DNA from: Robiginitomaculum sp.
GTDB taxonomy: Bacteria; Pseudomonadota; Alphaproteobacteria; Caulobacterales; Maricaulaceae
Length of the DNA: 16,359 nt
NCBI GenBank assembly: GCA_027071965.1
Contig: JALSYJ010000084.1
Coordinates: 1-16,359, forward strand
Reading direction: 5' to 3'
Below are positions 1 to 6,059 of the stretch, piece after piece. Numbering within the stretch: position 1 is the first letter of the stretch; each line of letters begins with the position of its first letter. The notes below the pieces were generated by a model that worked only from the letters and a program-made list of their open reading frames with translations, did no database searches and was not told where the DNA came from. The position numbers and the translations under genes are program-made.

Positions 1-16
1 ATCTACGGAATTTAAC

Positions 17-32
17 GATCGTTTGCACGATC
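17..32. promoter_or_regulatory. Inverted repeat in the far upstream rne leader or promoter region
   Basis: GATCGT (17-22) and ACGATC (27-32) form a perfect 6-bp inverted repeat around the 4-base spacer TTGC. It lies about 170 bp upstream of the rne start. A TATATG at 48-53 could be a weak -10 box, but the matching -35 (TTGCAC, 23-28) fits only poorly. The repeat may be an operator, a small RNA hairpin, or the end of whatever gene lies to the left. The sequence does not decide between these. Confidence 0.25.
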
Positions 33-151
33 AATCGGAATAGCCCTTATATGTTTTTGTCACCACCAATTATTGCAACACCCCTGATGGACGCATTTGT
101 TTTTGCGCCGGGACATGTGATTGGTTTGTTTGGCAGAAACCCCAATTTATC

Positions 152-187
152 CCGCCAACTTAGCCTCGCACGAGAGCAGTCAGGCGG
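152..187 (+). promoter_or_regulatory. Hairpin that pairs with the rne ribosome binding site region
   Basis: CCGCC (152-156) can pair with GGCGG (183-187), directly upstream of and overlapping the purine-rich stretch GGAAG (186-190) that precedes the rne start at 202. A smaller stem (CTC 165-167 with GAG 172-174) fits inside. In E. coli the rne leader is structured and RNase E uses it to control its own mRNA. This hairpin may do the same job here, which is inference. The pairing itself is visible in the sequence. Confidence 0.35.
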
Positions 188-201
188 AAGAAAGAGACCT
201 T

Positions 202-3000
202 ATGACCAAAAGAATGCTTATCGACGCAGCCCACCCCGAACAAACCCGGGTGGCAATTGTTGACGGAAACCGAGTTGAAGAATTTGATTTTGAATCTCAA
301 AACAAAAGGCAATTACGCGGTAATATATACCTTGCCAAAGTAACCAGAGTCGAAGCCTCCTTACAGGCTGCCTTTGTTGATTTTGGCGGAAACCGTCATG
401 GCTTTTTAGCCTTTAATGAAATTCATCCGGACTATTACCAGATCCCGGTTGAGGATAGACAGAAACTTCTCGAAGCTGAAGCCGCTGCCGAAGCTGCAGA
501 ACTTGCAGCCGAAGAAGCCCAGGATGACGAAGAAGAAATCAGTGATACAGATCATGGCGACACAGAGCATGACCCCGATACAGCCGAAGAAGCTCAAATC
601 GCCCATGAAGCTGTAAAAAAACGCGAGAAACGCCGGCGGAACAATTATCGTCGCTATAAAATCCAGGAAGTGATCAAGCACGGACAGATCATGCTGGTAC
701 AGGTTGTTAAGGAAGAACGCGGCACCAAAGGAGCAGCCCTTACCACATATATGTCACTGGCTGGCAGGTATTGCGTCTTAATGCCCAACACGGCCAAAGG
801 CGGCGGCATTTCGCGCAAAATATCCAATGCTGCTGACCGCAAGCGCCTTAAAAACATTACCAATGAACTTGATATTGCTGCCGGTATGGGCCTGATCATT
901 CGCACGGCAGGAGCCAAGCGCAACAAAACTGAAATCAAGCGTGACTACACATACCTGACCCGCCTGTGGAGCACAATTCGTGAGAAGACACTGGAATCTT
1001 CGGCTCCGGCGCTTGTTCATGAAGAAGGCGGACTGGTACGGCGCGCTGTACGTGATCTTTATGGCAAGGACATCGAAGCCGTACTGGTTGAAGGCGAAGA
1101 GGCCTATAAGGACGCCAAGTCCTTCATGAAAATGCTAATGCCATCCCATTCTGAACGGGTGAAGCAATATAAGGAAAAGTATCCTATTTTCCTGCGCTAT
1201 CAGGTTGAGGATCAATTGGAGACCATTCACTCACCAGAAGTGCAGCTTAAATCCGGGGGTTATCTGGTTATTCATCAGACCGAAGCCCTTGTGGCCATTG
1301 ATGTAAACTCCGGCCGGGCAACCCGCGAGCGCAATGTGGAGGCGACTGCCCTTAAAACCAATTTGGAAGCCGCCGAAGAATCCTGTCGGCAGATGCGCCT
1401 GCGTGATCTGGCTGGCCTGATTGTTATTGACTTCATTGATATGGAGGAAAACAAGAACAATCGCGCCGTTGAAAAACGCATGAAAGAAGCACTAAAGCGT
1501 GATCGCGCCCGGGTACAGGCGGGACGTATCTCCATGTTCGGACTATTTGAAATGTCCCGGCAGCGCCGCCGGGCCTCCGTGATCGAAGGCTCCAGCCAAG
1601 TCTGCCCGACCTGTAATGGCCTTGGCGTTATCAGATCAACTGAATCAAGTGCCCTGCAAGCTCTGCAGGCCCTTGAATCCGAAGGCATGCGCAAAAGATC
1701 AGCCGTGGTGAAACTTATGGCTCCCTCAAGCGTTGCTCTTTACATATTGAATGAAAAACGATCTCAATTGTATGACATCGAAAATCAGTCCGGGATGCGG
1801 GTGTTGGTTGAAACCGACCCGGAGATGCACCCTCCCCAGCATGAAATCATCGTGGTTGAACCTTTGCCCACAGCAGCACAATCTGAAGGAAATCCTAAGG
1901 AAGAGCGCGCAAAACGTAACAAGAAACGCAGCCCCAAATCAAAAACCGAACAAAAAGAAGCTGCTAAACCAAATAAGCCAGTATCTGATGAGGATACAAA
2001 ATCAAAAAGCAAGCCGCGCTCCGACAAAGCAGAAACCACAGATGAAACACAAGATGCAGAACCAAAGCGCAAGCGTAGAGGTCGCCGTGGTGGTCGCAAG
2101 CGTTCACAAAACAACACCGAAACCACTGCTTTGAAAACCACAAATACCGAAGCAAAGCCTGTGCAAGAAGTTAAAAACACCGAACCGGCGGCTCCGGAAA
2201 AACAGAGCGAAAGCAAGCCCAAACGTCCAGTTCGCAGGATCAGAAAATCAAAAGCAACCGAAGCAGCTACAGAAAAACCTGTAACGATTGCAGAACCACA
2301 AACAGAAACCAAGCAAGAGGACAAGCCCTCGACAATTGCGGCCAATACAAAGCGCAAAGTTCGCCGCACACGACGAAGTAAACAGTCTGAGCCTATATCC
2401 GAAGCACAAACAGCAGAACCGCAAGCACCAGAGCCACAGGCGGCCCCAAAAGCCGAAGAATCCGGTGCTGATGCAGTTGCTAAAGCACCAGCTCGGCCTA
2501 AGCGCACCATACGCAAGCGCAGGTCTTTAGCTGCTTCAGAACCTCAAGAGGCAACAAAATCAAAGCCAAAACGTGCGCCCAGGAAAAAGGAAACAGTGCA
2601 GGAAACCGAAGAAAAACCGGCCCCAGCGAAAAAAACCACTCGCACTGTGCGAAAGCGGCCCTCAGCAGCTACAGGCAAGTCGACACCGCAAGTAGAAAAA
2701 CCGCAAGAAACCAAATCAGAAAAGCCGACGGCAAAAAGAGCCGTCAGAAGAAAGAAGGCTGTGGCCAGTGAAGCTGCCGCTTCTGCGGATGAGTCAGCAA
2801 AGCCAAAAACCCGTCGTAAACCAGCCGCTAAAAAACCAGCTACAAAAAAGCAAACGGACAAGGCACCCAAAGCTGAACCTGAGACATCAGAAAGAAGCCC
2901 CTCCTCACCTCCCGTGGAAGATGCTGCCAAAACGCCAGTAAAGAAAACCAAACGCAGTTGGCGCAGCCGCATCTTTGGCGACGGGAATAGCGATGAATAG
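202..3000 (+). CDS. rne: Ribonuclease E, 932 aa
   Basis: Essential endoribonuclease for mRNA turnover and rRNA/tRNA processing, and scaffold of the RNA degradosome. The start at 202 (MTKRMLIDAAHPEQTRVAIV) is preferred over an upstream in-frame GTG at 121 because it matches the conserved N-terminus and follows a purine-rich site. The S1 domain begins near residue 36 and is split by a roughly 64-residue acidic, Ala-rich insert at about 85-150, a usual alphaproteobacterial feature. The DNase I-like core carries catalytic Asp367 (AIDVNSG) and Asp410 (VIDFID). Zn-link cysteines are Cys468 and Cys471 (CPTC). The spacing of these residues is the same as in the E. coli enzyme (D303, D346, C404, C407). 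From about residue 556 the protein becomes a disordered Lys/Arg/Glu/Pro/Ala tail with eight or so basic patches, as expected for RNA binding and partner recruitment. It ends KRSWRSRIFGDGNSDE, near the place where Caulobacter RNase E binds PNPase. Confidence 0.97.
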   Translation: MTKRMLIDAAHPEQTRVAIVDGNRVEEFDFESQNKRQLRGNIYLAKVTRVEASLQAAFVDFGGNRHGFLAFNEIHPDYYQIPVEDRQKLLEAEAAAEAAELAAEEAQDDEEEISDTDHGDTEHDPDTAEEAQIAHEAVKKREKRRRNNYRRYKIQEVIKHGQIMLVQVVKEERGTKGAALTTYMSLAGRYCVLMPNTAKGGGISRKISNAADRKRLKNITNELDIAAGMGLIIRTAGAKRNKTEIKRDYTYLTRLWSTIREKTLESSAPALVHEEGGLVRRAVRDLYGKDIEAVLVEGEEAYKDAKSFMKMLMPSHSERVKQYKEKYPIFLRYQVEDQLETIHSPEVQLKSGGYLVIHQTEALVAIDVNSGRATRERNVEATALKTNLEAAEESCRQMRLRDLAGLIVIDFIDMEENKNNRAVEKRMKEALKRDRARVQAGRISMFGLFEMSRQRRRASVIEGSSQVCPTCNGLGVIRSTESSALQALQALESEGMRKRSAVVKLMAPSSVALYILNEKRSQLYDIENQSGMRVLVETDPEMHPPQHEIIVVEPLPTAAQSEGNPKEERAKRNKKRSPKSKTEQKEAAKPNKPVSDEDTKSKSKPRSDKAETTDETQDAEPKRKRRGRRGGRKRSQNNTETTALKTTNTEAKPVQEVKNTEPAAPEKQSESKPKRPVRRIRKSKATEAATEKPVTIAEPQTETKQEDKPSTIAANTKRKVRRTRRSKQSEPISEAQTAEPQAPEPQAAPKAEESGADAVAKAPARPKRTIRKRRSLAASEPQEATKSKPKRAPRKKETVQETEEKPAPAKKTTRTVRKRPSAATGKSTPQVEKPQETKSEKPTAKRAVRRKKAVASEAAASADESAKPKTRRKPAAKKPATKKQTDKAPKAEPETSERSPSSPPVEDAAKTPVKKTKRSWRSRIFGDGNSDE

Positions 3001-3035
3001 GCATTAAAAACCGCAAATCCGGCTCTAAAAAACGC

Positions 3036-3062
3036 TTATCCAGTTTTCCCACAGGATAACTG
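3036..3062. repeat. Inverted repeat with DnaA-box-like sequences just after rne
   Basis: TTATCC (3036-3041) and GGATAA (3054-3059) form a 6-bp inverted repeat with a 12-base spacer. An alternative stem pairs CAGTT (3041-3045) with AACTG (3058-3062). TTTCCCACA (3045-3053) matches the DnaA box TTATCCACA at 7 of 9 positions, and both repeat arms begin like a DnaA box. No T-run follows, so it is not a convincing intrinsic terminator for rne. Its function is unknown. Confidence 0.35.
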
Positions 3063-3178
3063 CCAGAGGTGGGCGCATTTGGTACTTGCCTGTTGAGTAG
3101 GCCTGCGCAGTAAAAATCGGCTCAACCCTTTTGTTTTAAGGGGTCTTGAATAGATATTTACCTGTCAAAGAGCGTTTT

Positions 3179-3199
3179 TCAGGGCTTCTTTCACCCTGA
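3179..3199. repeat. Short hairpin TCAGGG/CCCTGA
   Basis: TCAGGG (3179-3184) and CCCTGA (3194-3199) are perfect inverted arms with a 9-base loop. The right arm overlaps the first copy of the TGACCCTT motif that recurs through the next 300 bp. The hairpin has no T-run behind it on either strand, so a terminator role is not supported. Confidence 0.35.
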
Positions 3200-3304
3200 C
3201 CCTTGTATTGTAACAGGTTTTAAGGATGAGGGGCATCTCTATCACTTATCCCCTAATTGGAAGGGTCAGCAAGTATCCTCAAGGGTCATTTTAGGGTCAG
3301 TTTA

Positions 3305-3332
3305 TTGCAATTAAGTGCTTTTTGGGTATAAT
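3305..3332 (+). promoter_or_regulatory. Strong sigma-70-like promoter
   Basis: TTGCAA (3305-3310) and a perfect TATAAT (3327-3332) are separated by 16 bp, which predicts transcription starting near 3339. It points toward the acylase gene, 264 bp away, and lies between the two clusters of AAGGGTCA-type motifs. The forward cluster ends only 5 bp upstream of the -35 box. Repression or activation through those motifs is therefore plausible but inferred. Confidence 0.55.
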
Positions 3333-3338
3333 TACAGG

Positions 3339-3450
3339 GTGTTACAAGTATCAGCCAAGGGACAGCGAAAAATAAGGTGACCCTTAATGGTGACCCTAAG
3401 AGCGACCCTTGGTATGATACTCCCCTCTTCCCGCCGGGATAGGATGAGGG
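3339..3450 (+). ncRNA. Candidate structured leader or small RNA
   Basis: Immediately downstream of the predicted start, AGTATCA (3347-3353) pairs with TGATACT (3415-3421) and CCAAGGG (3355-3361) pairs with CCCTTGG (3406-3412). This gives 14 base pairs broken only by a 1x2 internal loop. Inside the apical loop, TAAGG (3373-3377) and CCTTA (3382-3386) close a second small stem on the tetraloop TGAC. A third stem follows: CCCTC (3423-3427) with GAGGG (3446-3450), enclosing TCCC/GGGA (3429-3432, 3436-3439). No U-run terminator follows, so the RNA is more likely a leader of the acylase mRNA than a free small RNA. The pairing was found by eye, without an energy calculation or family match. Confidence 0.4.
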
Positions 3451-3483
3451 CTAAATTGAGTGGCTACCAATTTTGACCTAATG

Positions 3484-3595
3484 GTGAGGGATATGACCCT
3501 TAAAAACTCAAGGAGGCTTGCATCAAGAAAATGCTTCTGTCACAAACATAACAGACTCCATACGCTTTTGATCACATTCTATATGTGAGGGATAT
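3484..3595 (+). repeat. Direct repeat GTGAGGGATAT, two copies
   Basis: The 11-mer GTGAGGGATAT occurs at 3484-3494 and again at 3585-3595, with copy starts 101 bp apart. The second copy contains GAGGG (3587-3591), the likely ribosome binding site of the acylase gene. The first copy runs straight into a TGACCCTT motif (3494-3501). Between them is a consensus Shine-Dalgarno AAGGAGG (3510-3516) with no real gene behind it: the first ATG (3531) opens only six codons. CAAG/CTTG arms flank that Shine-Dalgarno. The meaning of the repeat is unknown. Confidence 0.4.
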
Positions 3596-3602
3596 ATCGG
3601 TT

Positions 3603-5936
3603 ATGAAGACATTTGCTAAGTGGTTGTTACGTTTGTTAGTTTTGGTCATTGCAATTATCCTTGGCGCGATGGGATACCTGTTTTGGCAGTTTAATAAATC
3701 ACTTCCGCAAACAACAGGAAAACTGATGCTTCCCGGCATTCAAGGTCAGGTAAGCATAATTCGTGACCGGGTTGGCATTCCGCATATTTTTGCAAATTCC
3801 CGTCATGATCTGTTTTTTGCAATGGGCGTTGCCCATGCTCAGGATCGCATGTTTCAGATGGATTTATCCAGGCGCGCCGCCTATGGCAGGCTTTCTGAAC
3901 TTATCGGCAAGGTAACCTTGCGCTCTGATGTGCGAATGCGGGTATTGGGTCTGGGCGCGGCAGCCGATCAATCATTTGAGCATCTAACCGGTGAAACCAA
4001 GGCCGCATTTCGTTCTTATGCAAATGGGGTTAATTCCATCATCACCGCCTCAGGATATACTCCGCCACCTGAATATATCCTGTTGCTAAAGAAACCTGAG
4101 CCATGGCGTGCTCAAGACAGCGTAGCTGTATTAAAAATGATGGCATATGGTCTCTCTGGGGATGCATTTAATGAACCATCTCACATCAAATTACTTGATA
4201 TTCTTGGCCCGGAGCGAACTGCGCAATTCCTAGCTCCATATCCTGATGATGCTCCAATTACACTAAGCGAAGCCGATTTGGGACTTGCCGCGCCGCCCCC
4301 GGTTCAGAACCAATCTGCGCCAACAGAGTTTTCTTCTCCCACTGGCGAGCTTAAACAAGGATCTAACAACTGGGTTGTTGATGGGAACCTGACCGCCAAT
4401 GGCAAGCCGTTACTGGCCAATGATCCGCATCTGGCTTTAAGCGCACCAGGTGTCTGGTATTTTGCCCGCCTGCAAGCGGAAGATGAAATGGTGCTGGGGG
4501 CAAGTCTTCCTGGAACCCCGTTCATAACATTGGGACGAAACTCTCATGCCGCATGGGGGTTTACCAATACCGGCCCCGATACCGCAGACTTGTTCGTCTA
4601 TCCAAAAGATAAATTGACTACGACGACGGAACAGGTCTTGATTAAAATACGGGGCAGTAAGGATAAAACCATTGATATCTTGCGCACAGAGCAAGGGCCG
4701 GTTTTAGATCCAAAATGGTTTAATGCTGCAAAAATCGCCAAACCTGAAGAAGCAGTAATTATCCAAAGCACGCTGGATGATGGCGATGATACTACTGGAG
4801 ATTTGGGTATTTCTCTGCTTACCGCCAAAACCTTTGAGGATTTTGAAAATGAGCTGCAAAGGTATAAAATGCCACAGCAAAACATGGTCTTTGCGGACAC
4901 TAGAGGCACCATTGGTTTTATTGCCCCGGCCAGAATTCCGGTGCGTGATGATAATGGCAATTGGGTTGGTGAAATTCCCTATTCGGAGCTGCCAAAATCG
5001 AAAAACCCGGATCGGCATTATTATGCTTCGGCAAATAACAAGATTGTTCCTGACAGCTACCCGCATTTCCTGACCGGATCATGGTACGGGTTTAGCCGTA
5101 TCAGACGTATTGTTGAATTGCTTGAGCAAACTGAACTGCATGACCGCAGGTCATTTTCACGCATGCAAATGGATACGGTTTCTGATCTTGCACGGCAGTC
5201 CATTGCACTTATTTCGGCCTCCAGCCCGCTAACAGATGGCGGAAAGGAATTACGTGTCATGCTAAGTGCATGGGATGGCAATCTGGCGGCTGATCGCCCT
5301 GAAGGTCTGGTTTATTCCATGTGGATGCGCGCCTTCACCAAAAATCTGTATCAAGATGATCTTGGCGAAGACTTTGAGCGCTTCTGGTCGCCACGCAGGG
5401 AATTTGTCGAAAGCGTGCTAAAAGGAGTAGCGGCCAGTTGGTGCGACGACATCAACACCAGTGAAATGGAAAATTGCAGGCAAATAGCGGCAAAATCACT
5501 GGATCAGGTATATGCACAATTATCAAAATCAGGAAAAACCCCGATTGCAGATTTGAAATGGGGGGAGGTTCACAAGGCCAACTTCGCCCACCCGCTTTTT
5601 GATAAAACCCCCTTGCGCAGGTTTTTTTCAGTACAGGTTCCCGTGGGTGGAGATGCCTCCACCATCAATGTCGCGCATTCTGCTTTTGCTTCGGGAAATT
5701 TTGATGTGTTATGGGGGCCAAGCATGCGGGCAATTTATGACTTTTCCGATCTTGATAGCTCCTTGTTTATGCATGGCCCGGGGCAATCGGGAAATGTAAT
5801 GTCAACACATTATCGAGACCTGGCACAGGCATGGGCCAATGGTGATTTTGTTGAAATCCGTTCCGATTGGAACCCGCAATCTCCACCACCTAACAGCTCC
5901 ACTTTAATCCTGCTGCCCAAAGCAATAGATAAATGA
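3603..5936 (+). CDS. Penicillin-acylase-family amidase (peptidase S45), membrane-anchored, 777 aa
   Basis: An Ntn hydrolase that should mature by self-cleavage before Ser254 (GSNNWVVDG), giving an alpha chain and a beta chain starting at that Ser. His276 in NDPHL is position 23 of the beta chain. Histidine there is typical of cephalosporin acylases and of PvdQ/QuiP-type acyl-homoserine-lactone acylases, whereas classical penicillin G acylase has Gln. The TNTGPD motif (321-326) lies near beta position 70, which contributes to the oxyanion hole in PvdQ. The N-terminus (WLLRLLVLVIAIILGAMGYL) is a hydrophobic anchor or uncleaved signal, placing the enzyme in the periplasm. The start at 3603 is chosen over the GTG at 3585 because GAGGG lies 11 bases upstream and the GTG has no ribosome binding site. 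Natural substrate unknown: acyl amides, lactones and peptides are all possible. The gene stands alone between the repeat region and motB. Confidence 0.9.
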   Translation: MKTFAKWLLRLLVLVIAIILGAMGYLFWQFNKSLPQTTGKLMLPGIQGQVSIIRDRVGIPHIFANSRHDLFFAMGVAHAQDRMFQMDLSRRAAYGRLSELIGKVTLRSDVRMRVLGLGAAADQSFEHLTGETKAAFRSYANGVNSIITASGYTPPPEYILLLKKPEPWRAQDSVAVLKMMAYGLSGDAFNEPSHIKLLDILGPERTAQFLAPYPDDAPITLSEADLGLAAPPPVQNQSAPTEFSSPTGELKQGSNNWVVDGNLTANGKPLLANDPHLALSAPGVWYFARLQAEDEMVLGASLPGTPFITLGRNSHAAWGFTNTGPDTADLFVYPKDKLTTTTEQVLIKIRGSKDKTIDILRTEQGPVLDPKWFNAAKIAKPEEAVIIQSTLDDGDDTTGDLGISLLTAKTFEDFENELQRYKMPQQNMVFADTRGTIGFIAPARIPVRDDNGNWVGEIPYSELPKSKNPDRHYYASANNKIVPDSYPHFLTGSWYGFSRIRRIVELLEQTELHDRRSFSRMQMDTVSDLARQSIALISASSPLTDGGKELRVMLSAWDGNLAADRPEGLVYSMWMRAFTKNLYQDDLGEDFERFWSPRREFVESVLKGVAASWCDDINTSEMENCRQIAAKSLDQVYAQLSKSGKTPIADLKWGEVHKANFAHPLFDKTPLRRFFSVQVPVGGDASTINVAHSAFASGNFDVLWGPSMRAIYDFSDLDSSLFMHGPGQSGNVMSTHYRDLAQAWANGDFVEIRSDWNPQSPPPNSSTLILLPKAIDK

Positions 5937-5998
5937 AAAATCCAAAAAAACACAGGGCGGCCAGACAGCCTGAAAAATATAATTGCTAAACTCTCGAT

Positions 5999-6020
5999 TA
6001 ACTTAAAATCGGATAAGTTA
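5999..6020. promoter_or_regulatory. Perfect inverted repeat upstream of motB
   Basis: TAACTTA (5999-6005) and TAAGTTA (6014-6020) are perfect 7-bp arms separated by 8 bases, ending 39 bp before the motB start. A TATAAT (5978-5983) lies just upstream but lacks a good -35 box. The repeat could bind a dimeric regulator or fold in the motB leader. It does not fit the CtrA consensus TTAA-N7-TTAA. Confidence 0.35.
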
Positions 6021-6059
6021 TGGCGCACTGCTGCCAGAATAAGCAAAGGGCGCGAATAA

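Larger units (their letters stand above)
3197..3501. repeat. Array of AAGGGTCA / TGACCCTT motifs in both orientations
   Basis: Exact AAGGGTCA occurs at 3261-3268 and 3281-3288. Exact reverse complements occur at 3197-3204, 3378-3385 and 3494-3501. Seven-of-eight matches are at 3292-3299, 3357-3364 (+) and 3391-3398, 3403-3410 (reverse). The copies form a forward cluster (starts 3261, 3281, 3292: steps of 20 and 11) and a reverse cluster (starts 3378, 3391, 3403: steps of 13 and 12), close to one or two helical turns. The two clusters flank a strong promoter-like sequence at 3305-3332. Arrays of this kind can be operator sites, replication iterons or arms of RNA structure. I recognise no known regulator motif. 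Other G-rich repeats share the region: AGGATGAGGG at 3223-3232 and 3441-3450. Repeat density is far above what I see elsewhere in the window. Confidence 0.75.

Noticed and set aside
121..201. Longer rne start at the in-frame GTG at 121
   Set aside because: The extra 27 residues have no counterpart in RNase E, and the conserved N-terminus begins at 202.
1785..2516. 243-codon open frame on the minus strand inside the rne tail, and other long frames antisense to rne
   Set aside because: They lie wholly opposite the low-complexity Lys/Arg/Glu/Ala coding sequence, have no ribosome binding site and resemble no protein. Biased composition explains the lack of stop codons.
3036..3062. Intrinsic terminator of rne
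   Set aside because: The stem is short, with a 12-base loop and no following T-run. No clear terminator of rne is visible.
3197..3501. CRISPR array
   Set aside because: The repeats are only about 8 bases long, in both orientations and unevenly spaced, with no spacers of equal length and no cas genes.
3585..3602. GTG start at 3585 for the acylase gene
   Set aside because: No ribosome binding site precedes it, whereas the ATG at 3603 has GAGGG upstream and begins a typical Lys-rich n-region and hydrophobic anchor.
5998..6017. CtrA binding site upstream of motB
   Set aside because: TTAA-like sequences are present but not spaced as TTAA-N7-TTAA.
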